Positions 26,415-35,704 of a stretch of DNA of 64,000 nt are shown in pieces. This stretch comes from Frigididesulfovibrio sp031553235 (lineage in GTDB: Bacteria; Desulfobacterota; Desulfovibrionia; Desulfovibrionales; Desulfovibrionaceae), in contig JAVBLS010000048.1 of assembly GCA_031553235.1 (NCBI GenBank), positions 65,134 to 129,133 on the forward strand, given 5' to 3'. Positions within the stretch are counted from its first letter, which is position 1, and the number at the start of each line of letters is the position of its first letter. Made by a program: the position numbers and the translations under genes. The notes below the pieces were generated by a model. The model was not told where the DNA came from. It searched no databases and saw only the letters and a program-made list of their open reading frames with translations.

Positions 26415-27538
26415 TCCCGCCGCCCCCTTGGGGCCCAGATCACAAAGCGTTCGCCCCGCATCAGGCGGTAGAGCCCGAGCATGCCGGCCGTGCCCTGCAG
26501 CACGAAGAGCCGGGCCGCGCGGCCGAGGCGTCCGGCCCGGCCCCTGGCCCCGCAGAAGGCCAAAACGGCGAGCAGGAGCAGGCCGCACAGGGTGGCCGAG
26601 GCCCAGAAACCGGAAGTTACCAGGGCGCCGAGGCCGGCCAGGATCAGCAGGGGCAGGGCCGACCAGCGTAAAACTTTGTGCGAGAAGAACTGCCAGAGAA
26701 AACCCTTGCAGCCGCCCCGGGCCAGAAGACGCCAATGGCGGAAAAAGACCAGCCAGGACTGGGCCATGATCCGGGTCTGGCGGGCAAGCTCGTCGTCCGA
26801 GGTCGCGCCGGGCTCCAGCACCAGGGCTTCGGGCGCGGCCACGGCCTGCCTGCCTTCCATGACCACCTGGATGGGATGGAGCAGATCGTTGATGTATTCC
26901 GGGGCCAGGGGCCGGTAGAGCTCGGCCCGCATGGCGTAGACCGCGCCGTCCGCGCCGACGATGCCGTAGAGTTTGCCTTCGCGCTCCTTGAGCCATTCTT
27001 CGTGCCGGCGGTACAGGCTGCCCACGGTTTCCCGGCCCTGGGCGTCCAGATACAGGCTGCGCCCACCCACCAGGCCCACGCCCGGATCGGCAAAGGGGCG
27101 GACCAGCCGGCGCAGGCAGTCCGGCCGGAGCCGGCTGTCGGCGTCGGTGAAAAACAGGATCTCGCCCTTGGCCTCGGCCGCGGCCAGATTCAGGGCGCTG
27201 GTCTTGCCCAGCCGGCCTTCCTGCTGGAGCAGGCGGATGCGCGGGTCTTCCCGTTGCGCGCTCACTGTCAGTTCGTCGGTCTTGTCGGTGCTGCCGTCGG
27301 AGATTACCAGCAATTCCAGGCGCTCGGCCGGATACTCCAGGGCCTGGAAGTTGCGGATTTTTTCTGCGATGACCGCTTCCTCGTTATAGACCGAGAGCAG
27401 CATCGAGACGGTGGGCGGCTCGGCCTCGGCCGGGGGCACGCCGGTTTCGCGCCGGGCCGCGCCGAGGGCCAGGAGCAGGGGATAGAGCGTAAAGGCGTAA
27501 AAGAGCAGAAACAGGCAGAGGTACAGCAACAGGCTCAT
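26411..27538 (-). CDS. Membrane-bound glycosyltransferase family 2
   Basis: A 375-residue protein. An N-terminal membrane helix (LLLYLCLFLLFYAFTLYPLL) precedes a GT-A domain with SMLLSVYNEEAVIAEKI, LLVISDGSTDKTDEL and the DxD-like FFTDADSRL; two or more helices follow at the C-terminus (about residues 290-350). A QTRIMAQSW segment stands in the place of the QxxRW-type motif of processive enzymes. It could be a repeat-unit transferase with its own membrane anchor. Overlaps of 4 bp join both neighbours. Confidence 0.85.
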   Translation of the reverse strand: MSLLLYLCLFLLFYAFTLYPLLLALGAARRETGVPPAEAEPPTVSMLLSVYNEEAVIAEKIRNFQALEYPAERLELLVISDGSTDKTDELTVSAQREDPRIRLLQQEGRLGKTSALNLAAAEAKGEILFFTDADSRLRPDCLRRLVRPFADPGVGLVGGRSLYLDAQGRETVGSLYRRHEEWLKEREGKLYGIVGADGAVYAMRAELYRPLAPEYINDLLHPIQVVMEGRQAVAAPEALVLEPGATSDDELARQTRIMAQSWLVFFRHWRLLARGGCKGFLWQFFSHKVLRWSALPLLILAGLGALVTSGFWASATLCGLLLLAVLAFCGARGRAGRLGRAARLFVLQGTAGMLGLYRLMRGERFVIWAPRGRRE

Positions 27539-28776
27539 GCGTGGCCCTCCGTTGCGCCCGTCCAGGCGCGGTCCAGGTGGGCCAGAACGGCCCTGCAGTC
27601 GGCCGTGGTCACTTGATCGTGAGTGGGCAGGGTAATCAGGTTTCGGGCCAGGAATTCCGCGCCGGGATAAGTTTGACCGGTGTTGTCCAGATAGGGCGAC
27701 AGAGGCGGCAGGGCCTGCAGGGGCAGGGGGAACCCCGGGCTGATGCCCAGGCGCCGGCCTTCGGCGTTCAGAAGCCGCGTCCGTTTGCCGGCGTCCTCGG
27801 CCGCGGGCAAAACCGGAAAGCGCAGAAAAATGGGGCAGGCTCCCTCCTGGGGGCGGACCAGCCGGACCTGGGGATGCCGGCGCAGAGCGGCTGTGTACAG
27901 GGCGGCTTTGCCGCGCCGTCCCTGGTTGACGGCCGACAGGCCGGCCAGGCCGTGGGCGGCCAGGCCGGCCTGCGCCGGGCCAAAGGGCGGGTCGGTGAAC
28001 TCCGGTTCAAAAACCGAGGCTCCCAGGCCGAGCCGGGGCAGGGAGGCGGGCAGGCGATAGATCTCGGGCCGGCGCAGCAGGGCCAGACCCAGGGCTTTGA
28101 GCAGCAGGAGCGGGTCCGAGCCCGGTCCGGTCTGTTTGAGTCGCAGACTGTGGGCCAACAGTTCGGCCAGGCCGGCGTCGGCCGTGAGCAGCACCCCGCC
28201 GGCCACGGCGGTCAGGGGCTTGGTCCGGCTGTGGCTGAACAGGCCCACGTCGCCCAGGCAACCCGCCCGTCTGCCGTTGACTGTGGCGCCCATGGCCTGG
28301 GCCGCGTCGTCCACCAGCACGGCCCCGGCGGCCCGGCACAGAGGCTCAAAAGGGGCCGGGTCAAAGGGATAGCCGAACTGATGGCAGGCGATCACGGCCA
28401 GGGTCTTGTCCGACAGGGCCTGCCCCAGGCTTTCCGGGCGCGGAGCCAGGGTTTCGGGCTCAAGGTCGTACAGGCTCACCCGGCAGCCGGCTTTGACCAC
28501 GGCCGAGGGCACGGAAAAGGACACGTAGGCGGGCACAAGCACCTGATCGCGCTGCGGGCTTTTGCGCCGCAGGGCCATGAACAGGGCGGCCAGCGCGGCC
28601 TTGCCGGAGCCGGCGAAAAAGACATACGGCACGCCGAAGTCGTGGACTATCGCGGCCCGGTAGGCCTCCAGGGCCTGTTCGCCCAGACGCAACGCGGCCA
28701 CGCCCCGGCGCAGCGCGGCCGGGGGCAAGGGCGCCCCGCCGGGGGGCAGCATGCGCCAGGTTTTCAGGGAATGCAT
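27535..28776 (-). CDS. DegT/DnrJ/EryC1-family PLP-dependent enzyme
   Basis: A 413-residue fold-type I PLP enzyme with VDDAAQAMGATVNG (the PLP-contact Asp) and the Lys-bearing SRTKPLTAVAGG, which replaces the usual SF-x-KxLxxGEGG. Family members aminate keto-sugars to give amino sugars such as viosamine or bacillosamine. The motif differs enough that the sugar cannot be guessed. ATG 28776 (MHSLKTW) is chosen for its AAGGA box 7 bp upstream; it overlaps the FemAB-like gene by 13 bp. Confidence 0.83.
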   Translation of the reverse strand: MHSLKTWRMLPPGGAPLPPAALRRGVAALRLGEQALEAYRAAIVHDFGVPYVFFAGSGKAALAALFMALRRKSPQRDQVLVPAYVSFSVPSAVVKAGCRVSLYDLEPETLAPRPESLGQALSDKTLAVIACHQFGYPFDPAPFEPLCRAAGAVLVDDAAQAMGATVNGRRAGCLGDVGLFSHSRTKPLTAVAGGVLLTADAGLAELLAHSLRLKQTGPGSDPLLLLKALGLALLRRPEIYRLPASLPRLGLGASVFEPEFTDPPFGPAQAGLAAHGLAGLSAVNQGRRGKAALYTAALRRHPQVRLVRPQEGACPIFLRFPVLPAAEDAGKRTRLLNAEGRRLGISPGFPLPLQALPPLSPYLDNTGQTYPGAEFLARNLITLPTHDQVTTADCRAVLAHLDRAWTGATEGHA

Positions 28777-29810
28777 CGGACGATCCTTGGGCCGAGAACC
28801 TTGGTCAGGCCCAGCGGCAGCCGCTTCCAGACCTCGATTGCCAGGCGGTAGCGCGGGTTCTGCACCGTGAGATCCGGCAGGCCGTTGCCGGGAGCGAGCA
28901 GGTATTCCCAGACCAGGGGCAGCTCGCGCGCGCCCCACTGGATCTTGAAGCGCCAGGGACCGCTCTCCGGGCTGGAGCGGCCGAAATCAAAGCGGGCAAA
29001 ACCCTGGGCGCAGGCCGTGCGGATAGCCTCCCAGTAAAGCAGGTTGTTGGCGCACAAGTTGCGGTAGCGCGGCAGAGAAGAGGCCCAGGGCATTTCCAGA
29101 CCCCAGGGCGAGGCCGTGGTCAGGCCGGCGGCCAGGCATTTGCCCCTTTGGTGCACACTGATGATCCGGGCTTTGTCCTCCAAGCCGCGCAGCACGGCGG
29201 TGAAAAACTCCCGGCCGTAGACCGGCGTGCCCAGGGCGCGCATGTTGACGCAGAACACGGCATAGAACTCGTCGAGCAATTCCTCCCCGCCCTGCACGGC
29301 CACAAGACCGCTTTTTTGGGCCTTGCGCACCTGGTTGCGCACCTTGTCCTTAAAGCCGCGCCACTGGACCTCCGGGTCGGCGTCCAGATCCAGGATCATG
29401 CTTACCTTGTGTCCGCGCCCGGGCAGGTCGAGGCCCGATGGCGCGGCCAGGCGCAGTTCCAGGCTGCGCGCCCCGGTTTCGTCCAGCAGGGTTCCGGCCC
29501 CGGCCTGCAGAGCCCGGGCGGCTTCGGCGTCGTCGGCAAGTGGGCCCCCGTAATTGACAAAGGGCATGGAGACCAGAAACCTGCCGAAGAGCCCGCCGGC
29601 CACCAGAACCAGGGGCAGAACGCCGCACAAGGACTCCCCTCGGAAGGCGGCCAGAGCGAACACGGGGTGGCCGAAGGCCTCCCGGATGATCCGCAGCCAG
29701 ACCATGTACTGATACCCGCCCACCGGCGCCTTGCCGTCGACGTAGGCATCCCAGTCCCGGCTTTCCGCTTCGGAATCCGGGGACAGACGGCGCACGACGA
29801 CTTCAGGCAT
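28764..29810 (-). CDS. FemAB-like protein of the XrtA/PEP-CTERM system
   Basis: A 348-residue GNAT-fold protein related to FemAB/peptidoglycan bridge enzymes; it has VRNQVRKAQKSGLVA and ARFDFGRSSPESGPWRFK, which fit the FemAB-related family that occurs in exosortase EPS loci. FemAB enzymes transfer aminoacyl groups from tRNA, so this one may add amino acids to the glycan; the true acceptor in this family is not established. It overlaps the XrtA-type deacetylase gene by 8 bp. Confidence 0.85.
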   Translation of the reverse strand: MPEVVVRRLSPDSEAESRDWDAYVDGKAPVGGYQYMVWLRIIREAFGHPVFALAAFRGESLCGVLPLVLVAGGLFGRFLVSMPFVNYGGPLADDAEAARALQAGAGTLLDETGARSLELRLAAPSGLDLPGRGHKVSMILDLDADPEVQWRGFKDKVRNQVRKAQKSGLVAVQGGEELLDEFYAVFCVNMRALGTPVYGREFFTAVLRGLEDKARIISVHQRGKCLAAGLTTASPWGLEMPWASSLPRYRNLCANNLLYWEAIRTACAQGFARFDFGRSSPESGPWRFKIQWGARELPLVWEYLLAPGNGLPDLTVQNPRYRLAIEVWKRLPLGLTKVLGPRIVRCIP

Positions 29811-30714
29811 ATTGCGCCAGTCCCGTTGCCGGCGCTTCAGCCGGCTCCGCGCCCGTGGCTTCCGCTCCGGCCGGAACCAGACCCGCCAGGACCGCGCTCA
29901 TGGAGACGAAGCTGTGGGTGGTGAACAGGTGGCGCAGCTTGGCTTCGGTGGTTTCGAGGTTCAGGTAGTGGCGCAGGCGCGACTTGAACGGGGCCTTGAT
30001 GCGGGGCTGCTGCGGGTCGATTTCCCAGGGGTGGAAATAGAGCATGCAGGGCCGGCCCTGGCCGTTGAGCCTGCGGAAGGCCGCCGAGATCCATTTGGCG
30101 GGCAGCAGGCGCAAGTAGCCGCCGCCGGCCACGGGCAGGTTGATCTGCCTGCCGGAGAGCTTGAGCGACAGGGTCGTGGGCGGAAACTCCATGATCGAGC
30201 CTTTTTCCCGCATGATGGTGTGGGGGAAGCGCTTGGCTCCGGGCATGCCGTAGATGTCGTGCTGGATGGGGAAGATGCTTGAGTCGTAAGTGAAGCCCGC
30301 GTCGATCAGCTTGTCCAGGGCCCAGAGGGTCTTGCCCGTGATGGTGTAGCTGGGGGCGCGGTAGCCGTTGACCGGCTGGCCGGAAAGATCCTGCAGCAGC
30401 TTGCGGGCTTTGGTCACATCGCGCTCGAAGGTCTCGGGTGTCATGGTGGTGATGCGCTGGTGCGAGTAACCGTGGCAGGCCACTTCATGTCCGGCGGCGG
30501 CGATGCGCCGCACCAGTCCGGGGTGGCGTTTGGCCACCCAGCCCAGGATAAAGAAAGTGCCGCGCAGACCCCAGTACTCCAGAATGGCCAGCACCCGGTC
30601 GGTGTTGCGCAGGGCTCGCTGCGGCAGGTGTTCCCATTGGGTGCGCTCGATGCTGCGTTCAAAAGCGCTGACATGGAAATAATCTTCGACATCAATAGTC
30701 AGAGCGTTGCGCAT
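29803..30714 (-). CDS. XrtA-system polysaccharide deacetylase
   Basis: A 303-residue CE4-family protein that opens MRNALTIDVEDYFHVSAFE, the start typical of the exosortase-linked deacetylase family, with CHGYSHQRI as the His motif and GYRAPSY downstream. It is expected to de-N-acetylate the EPS. ATG 30714 is preferred because GGGGGAG lies just upstream; the frame continues to 30753. It is followed by the FemAB-like gene, as in other XrtA loci. No signal peptide is seen. Confidence 0.9.
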   Translation of the reverse strand: MRNALTIDVEDYFHVSAFERSIERTQWEHLPQRALRNTDRVLAILEYWGLRGTFFILGWVAKRHPGLVRRIAAAGHEVACHGYSHQRITTMTPETFERDVTKARKLLQDLSGQPVNGYRAPSYTITGKTLWALDKLIDAGFTYDSSIFPIQHDIYGMPGAKRFPHTIMREKGSIMEFPPTTLSLKLSGRQINLPVAGGGYLRLLPAKWISAAFRRLNGQGRPCMLYFHPWEIDPQQPRIKAPFKSRLRHYLNLETTEAKLRHLFTTHSFVSMSAVLAGLVPAGAEATGAEPAEAPATGLAQYA

Positions 30715-30730
30715 GGTCTCCCCCCCTTTT

Positions 30731-32065
30731 CTAGAACAAAGTGGAAAATTCAAGGATGACCCGGTTCACGCTGTAGTCGGCGTTGTCTTCCGAGTCGCTT
30801 TGTTTATATCTGTAAGTCAGACTTACCTGGGAATCTTCAGAAAGTTCGTAACGCAGGCCGGCGTTGCCGTAATACCAGTTGTTGCCGTCGGGATAATCGG
30901 TGGACAGGCTCAGGGTCGTGCCCGCAATCAGGCGCAGGCGTTCGGTCAGCTCGTAGGTGTAGTGCGCCCCGATGCGGTAGGACTTGTCGTCGCTGTTGTC
31001 GGTGCCGATGCGCCTGGTGTCCTGATCGCGATCATAGCTGTTGTAGGCCACGTCGACGGTCAGGTGGGAGCGGTCAAAGTTCTTGTTCCACCAACCCTTG
31101 TAGCTGGTGCGCCGAGTGCTGATGCCGGTGGCCGGGTCGTCGGTGTAGTCCATGGAGGCGGCCAGGCCGAATTCGCTGCGGCCCACGGTCCAGATGGCGT
31201 CTCCCATGAGATAGGGCCAGAGTTTGTTGTCGCCGCCCTGCTTGGGGATGGTGTAGCTGGGGCCGACCCTCAGGCTGACCACCAGATCCTCGGAGATTTC
31301 GTACCGCCCGCCCACATAGGCCTGGTAGCGGGTAAAGCTCGGGTCGGTGCCGTCCTGGTTTTTCTCGCCGTCCCAGCGCACGGCGTCGACCCCGGTATAG
31401 GCGGTGAAGCGGTCGGTCGCCTCGTGGCTGGCATCCATGAAGACCCGGTGCTGCCGGCTGGTGTTGGTGTCAAAATTGTAATCGTTGTTGAAGTCGGGCA
31501 AAAAAGAACTGCCCGAGGCCCGCTCGCTCTCGCTGTAGCGCAGGTCCGAAAAGCCGTAGCCAAAGGAAAGGTTGGTGCGATCCGTGGGCCACAGGGAAAA
31601 ATAGGGGGAAACCTCGAAACGGTTGCGGTTGACCATGTCCAGGGTGGTGTCGCCTTCGACCACATCGCCCCGGCTTGCCGTGCCGTAAACCGGCGTCAGG
31701 CTTTCGTCGATTCGCAGGTAGAAGAGGTTTTCGATCACCTCGCCCAGGAGTCCGGCCTTGAGGTAGTGGGAATATTCGTCCGTTTCCTTGCCCATGACAT
31801 GAAACCGGTAGTTGCCGCGGTAGTCCAGATTGCCGGATATCCTGCCGCCGGTGTAGTCAAGCGTGATCTTCGGCTTGACGTGGTTGATGAAGTCCGTTTT
31901 TTTGTTGCGCGATGTTTCGCCCACGTTGTCGTTGTACTCCGAGCCCAGGCCGAGGCCGGTCTGCAGTTCCAGCTCCCCGGCCGGGGCTGCGGGGGCTCCC
32001 GACAGGAGCCAGAGCAGGGTCCACAGCAGGGCAAAAGGCAGACGTGGTGCGAGCGGGCGGTTCAT
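30731..32065 (-). CDS. XrtA-system outer-membrane beta-barrel protein
   Basis: A 444-residue protein with a signal peptide (LLWTLLWLLSGAPAAPA) and alternating strands with many Tyr/Asp pairs, ending in VILEFSTLF with the terminal Phe of outer-membrane beta-barrels. Its N-terminal GLGLGSEYNDNV is typical of the barrel family found in exosortase EPS operons. It probably forms or supports the outer-membrane EPS pore. ATG 32065 makes an ATGA overlap with the ATPase gene; the frame to 32263 lies within it. Confidence 0.87.
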   Translation of the reverse strand: MNRPLAPRLPFALLWTLLWLLSGAPAAPAGELELQTGLGLGSEYNDNVGETSRNKKTDFINHVKPKITLDYTGGRISGNLDYRGNYRFHVMGKETDEYSHYLKAGLLGEVIENLFYLRIDESLTPVYGTASRGDVVEGDTTLDMVNRNRFEVSPYFSLWPTDRTNLSFGYGFSDLRYSESERASGSSFLPDFNNDYNFDTNTSRQHRVFMDASHEATDRFTAYTGVDAVRWDGEKNQDGTDPSFTRYQAYVGGRYEISEDLVVSLRVGPSYTIPKQGGDNKLWPYLMGDAIWTVGRSEFGLAASMDYTDDPATGISTRRTSYKGWWNKNFDRSHLTVDVAYNSYDRDQDTRRIGTDNSDDKSYRIGAHYTYELTERLRLIAGTTLSLSTDYPDGNNWYYGNAGLRYELSEDSQVSLTYRYKQSDSEDNADYSVNRVILEFSTLF

Positions 32066-33321
32066 GCGTCTGTTCCGTCCATTTTGCCGGGGCCGCGCCG
32101 GGGCAGGCAGCGCGTCGTCCCCTGGGGTTTCGGGCCGTTGTCCCGGCCCGTTCCGGAGCCTGCCGCGGCCCGGGCCATGCAATGCCGCTCCGGCTCGGCC
32201 GGGCCGGCAAGCCGATCCAAAAGTTCGCGCAGCAGCAGCGTGGCCGAGGCCATATCTTCGCAAAGGCGCATCTGGCCCAAAGCCAGGGCGTCGACCTGCT
32301 CTTCCTGCCGGCGCAGGCGGAGCGGCAGATCTTCGGCGGCCGCGTCGAGCCCCTTGCTTCCGTCGGTCTCCAGGTCCGTGAGCCGGCGGGAAATGCCGGC
32401 CACGGCCGTGGTCAGGGTTTCGAGCCGATCGGCCTCGATCCGCCGCGCTTTGCCGTTGCCGGCCGGGCCGGCCTTTGGAATTGCGCCCTCCGGCCCGGCC
32501 TCGGGCCAGAACTGGGCTTCAAAATCGAGCTGCCGCAGCAGTTCGGCCAGGTGCTCGGGAGCGATTTCGCGGCGGTCGGCGGAAAAGGCGTCAAGCAGTA
32601 GATAATCGCAGAGGATGTTGATCAGCCGGGGAATGCCCCGGGCGGCGGCATGCACGCCCGCCAGGGTGCCGGGCAGCCAGAGCGCGGCCTCTCTGTTGCC
32701 CGCGCACTCCAGGCGGTGCAGGATGTAGTCGGCCGTTTCAGCCTCGCTCAGGGGCGGCAGGTGGCAGTGCACCAGGATGCGCTGGCGCAACTGCACCAGG
32801 TCCGGCGAGCTCAGGCGGTCGCGCAGTTCCGGCTGACCGGCCAGAATGATCTGCAACAGCTTGGCCCGGGAGGTTTCCAGGTTGGAGAGCAGGCGGATTT
32901 CCTCCAACTGCTCGGGCCCCAGGTTCTGGCCCTCGTCGATGATCAGCACGCAACGCCGTCCGGCCGCGTATTCTTCGATCAGAAAGTCGTTGAACAGACG
33001 CAGCAGCTCGGCCTTGTCCACGTCCGGCGACTGCAGGCCGAAGTCGTCGAGGATCATCCGCAAGAGCTGGTTGGTGTCCACCTGGGTGTTGAACAGGGTG
33101 GCGATGGTGGTTCGGGCCGGTTCCCGGTCCAGCAGACTGCGGATCAGGGTGGTCTTGCCCGCGCCCACTTCGCCGGTGAGCAGGATGAACCCGGAATGCT
33201 CTTGCAGGCCGTAATTCAGGTAGGCCAGGGCCTTCCGGTGCGAGGAACTGGGGAACAGGAACTCCGGGTTGGGCAGGAGTTCAAAGGGCTTGTCCCTCAA
33301 TTCGAAAAATTCCAGGTACAT
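32062..33321 (-). CDS. XrtA-system ATPase (ExeA-like AAA protein)
   Basis: A 419-residue protein that starts MYLEFFELRDKPFELLPNP, the signature opening of ExeA/general-secretion AAA ATPases. Walker A is LLTGEVGAGKTTL (G50-T57) and Walker B is CVLIIDEGQNL. The first 270 residues match the exosortase-linked ATPase family; the last 150 are Glu/Arg-rich, probably a coiled coil, with no family I recognise. It may link the kinase and export parts to energy use. Confidence 0.88.
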   Translation of the reverse strand: MYLEFFELRDKPFELLPNPEFLFPSSSHRKALAYLNYGLQEHSGFILLTGEVGAGKTTLIRSLLDREPARTTIATLFNTQVDTNQLLRMILDDFGLQSPDVDKAELLRLFNDFLIEEYAAGRRCVLIIDEGQNLGPEQLEEIRLLSNLETSRAKLLQIILAGQPELRDRLSSPDLVQLRQRILVHCHLPPLSEAETADYILHRLECAGNREAALWLPGTLAGVHAAARGIPRLINILCDYLLLDAFSADRREIAPEHLAELLRQLDFEAQFWPEAGPEGAIPKAGPAGNGKARRIEADRLETLTTAVAGISRRLTDLETDGSKGLDAAAEDLPLRLRRQEEQVDALALGQMRLCEDMASATLLLRELLDRLAGPAEPERHCMARAAAGSGTGRDNGPKPQGTTRCLPRRGPGKMDGTDA

Positions 33322-33341
33322 GGTCCGCTCTCAGGGGTCGC

Positions 33342-34184
33342 TCAATAGGTGTAGGAGAGTTCGAAAATATCCTTGTCCGTGCCGTATCCGGCCACGTCGT
33401 TGTAGACGAGGCCGAGCAGCGGGCTGCCTTCCAGGGTGCGCAGGGCCGTTTCCAGGTGGGCCTTGAGGGTGACGTTTTCACGGGCAACCAGCAGCACGCC
33501 GTCCACAACCCGGCTGAGCGCGCGGGTTTCGGAAAAGGGCAGCAGCGGGGCGGTGTCGATGAGGATCAGGCGGTCCGGGTAGCGGTGTTTGATCTCGTAA
33601 AGCAGATCGCGCATCATGTTGGAGGAGAACAGCTCGGCAGGGTTGGACAACGGCCTGCCCGCGGCCAGGAAAGAAAGCTTGCCCACGTCGGTGTGGATCA
33701 GCGCCTCCCAGAACTTGGTCCCGTCCAGCAGGCACTCGGCCAGGCCCACGGGCCGGGGGATGCCGAGCATGCGGTGGCACTTGGAGGCGCGCAGGTCGGC
33801 GTCGATCAGCAGCACCGTGTGGTCGAACTCGTGGGCCAGGCTCATGGCCAGGTTGCACGAAACCAGGGTTTTGCCCTCGTTGCGCATGGGGCTGGTGACC
33901 ATGAACAGGTTCATGCGCTTTTCGCGGCTGAGGGAAAGCAGGCGTTCCTTGAGCAGACGGTATTCCTCGCCGCGCATGATGTTGTTGGGGTCGGCCGTGA
34001 CCAGGGTCGAGGCCGGCCGCAGGCTTATCTTGCGGTCAAGGCCCGCCTGGCCGTCGTTTTCAACGCCGGTCGCGGTCTGCACGCCTGCCCCGGTCTGGGG
34101 CTGGGGCGCGTTTTTGGGGCCGGCCGGGGCCGCCTGCCCGGTATTTTGCCGAGCCTTTTTCAGGGCCTGTTCGATGATGCTCAT
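33342..34184 (-). CDS. Tyrosine autokinase of the XrtA EPS system
   Basis: A 280-residue bacterial tyrosine kinase of the Wzc/CapB type without membrane parts. It starts MSIIEQALKKARQN, typical of the exosortase family; the ATP site is TSPMRNEGKTLVSCNLA, followed by VLLIDADLRASK (Walker A') and LILIDTAPLLP (Walker B). The C-terminus has a short Tyr pair (ELSYTY) as autophosphorylation site. It works with the chain-length protein encoded directly upstream (ATGA overlap) to control EPS length. Confidence 0.9.
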   Translation of the reverse strand: MSIIEQALKKARQNTGQAAPAGPKNAPQPQTGAGVQTATGVENDGQAGLDRKISLRPASTLVTADPNNIMRGEEYRLLKERLLSLSREKRMNLFMVTSPMRNEGKTLVSCNLAMSLAHEFDHTVLLIDADLRASKCHRMLGIPRPVGLAECLLDGTKFWEALIHTDVGKLSFLAAGRPLSNPAELFSSNMMRDLLYEIKHRYPDRLILIDTAPLLPFSETRALSRVVDGVLLVARENVTLKAHLETALRTLEGSPLLGLVYNDVAGYGTDKDIFELSYTY

Positions 34185-35704
34185 GACATGCCGCCTGTGA
34201 CCGTTCTGCCGATGGAGGCAATGGCCGACTCGATGTAGGGAAGATGCAGAAACTCCAGAACCGCCACCGCGCAGACCAGGAGCAGGACGATTGCCGTACA
34301 GGCCAGGATGTTCCGGCGCCGGCGCCGCCGGCGAAAGCTTTCGGGCGGATAGAGGCGGGGCAGCTTGGCCAGCACTTCGCAGTCGCAGCCGCGCAGATCT
34401 GCCGAGGAGCGGATCTTGCTGCGCAAGAGGTCGTGGGCCGCCAGACCGCCCACGGCCAGGGCGAAGCCCGCGAAGATGCTGCCCAGAATGATCAGGTGGC
34501 GCAGGGGGAAGATGTACTGGGTGGGCAGCACTGCGGCTTCGATGACCCGAAAGACCACGGATTTGTCTTGCAACTCCATCTGCTTGGAGACTTCCGACTG
34601 TCCGAAGCGGGCCACCAGTTGTTCGTAAATGAGCGTTTCGCGTTTTTTGCTTTGCTCCAGGGCTGCCAGTTCGGTGCGGATGGCGGGCAGTTCCTGCAGG
34701 TCGTGGATGTTCTTCTGCAGATCCTCGCGGGTGGTGGCCTCGACCTGGTCCAGGGACTGCAATTCGACGGTCAGTTTCTGGTATTCCAGGTCGGTCTTGT
34801 CGACGCGGTTGCCGCCCGGATCGGCCTCTTCGGCTTCGACCGAGGCCCGCAGGTTCTTGACGCTTTCCTTGGTCCGGATCACGGCCGGGTGCTTTTCGGT
34901 ATAGCCGGCCATGAGGTTTTGCAGTTCCAACTCGCGCTTTTCCAGCTCATCGCGCAGGGGCGAACGTTTTTCCAGCAACTGCAGCTTGGCCAGGCGCTCG
35001 TTTTTCTGCACCCGCAGGTTTTCCAGGCGTTGCTCCTGATCTTTGATCTGCTCGCGCAGCAACTGCTCGTTCAGCCCCAGGTACATGCCTTTTTCCGCCT
35101 TGTAGGCGTCGATGACCAGCTGGGCCTGGTCGATGCGCTTCTGGTACATCTGGATCTGATCACCGAGGAACGAGGTGGCCTCGAAGGATTCCTTGCGTTT
35201 GGAGGCGGTGCTTTCCTCTATGTAGCGGCGGGTGATGGTATTGACGAAGTCACGGGCCAGCGCCGGGTTGGAATCGGTATAGCTGATGAAGAAGAGCCCC
35301 TTTTTCTCGTTGTAGCGGATGTCCACCTTGGCGCGCATGGATTCGAGCAGACGTTCCTGCTCGGCCGGGGTGCGGGCCTTCAAATCCATGTCCAGCTCGT
35401 CGGCCACGCCCAGGAGCATGTCGCGGCTGAGCAGCGAGACTTCGAGAATGCGCAGCTTGCTTTCAACGGACGGGGTGATGGCGATGCCCTTGATCAGGTC
35501 GCTGATCACGTTCTGCTCGACCGAGACCGTTGAGGTGGCCGCGTATTTTTTGGGCAGGGCATAGCTGAGCACCAGCCCGCACAAGGTCACGGCCAGCACG
35601 ATGCCGCAGACCAGCGGAGCGTTGGCCTGGACCAGGCTGAGCCAGCGCTGCAGATTGAGCGTGCCTTCGGCCTGGGGCTGAGGGCTGTGTCCCGTGCGGG
35701 CCAT
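34181..35704 (-). CDS. Wzz-like polysaccharide chain-length determinant of the XrtA system
   Basis: A 507-residue protein with a membrane helix near residues 30-50 (PLVCGIVLAVTLCGLVLSYA), long coiled-coil stretches (about 170-350) and a second helix region near 405-430, followed by a third hydrophobic stretch near 465-490. This is the polysaccharide co-polymerase layout with an extended periplasmic coil. The kinase is on a separate gene, as in Gram-positive and XrtA systems. It starts 1 bp after the export gene ends. Confidence 0.88.
   Translation of the reverse strand: MARTGHSPQPQAEGTLNLQRWLSLVQANAPLVCGIVLAVTLCGLVLSYALPKKYAATSTVSVEQNVISDLIKGIAITPSVESKLRILEVSLLSRDMLLGVADELDMDLKARTPAEQERLLESMRAKVDIRYNEKKGLFFISYTDSNPALARDFVNTITRRYIEESTASKRKESFEATSFLGDQIQMYQKRIDQAQLVIDAYKAEKGMYLGLNEQLLREQIKDQEQRLENLRVQKNERLAKLQLLEKRSPLRDELEKRELELQNLMAGYTEKHPAVIRTKESVKNLRASVEAEEADPGGNRVDKTDLEYQKLTVELQSLDQVEATTREDLQKNIHDLQELPAIRTELAALEQSKKRETLIYEQLVARFGQSEVSKQMELQDKSVVFRVIEAAVLPTQYIFPLRHLIILGSIFAGFALAVGGLAAHDLLRSKIRSSADLRGCDCEVLAKLPRLYPPESFRRRRRRRNILACTAIVLLLVCAVAVLEFLHLPYIESAIASIGRTVTGGMS

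Noticed and set aside
25242..26996. A 584-residue start for the ATP-grasp gene
   Set aside because: The N-terminal 194 residues are a shadow of the overlapping glycosyltransferase; ATG 26414 gives a normal ATP-grasp start with an ATGA overlap.
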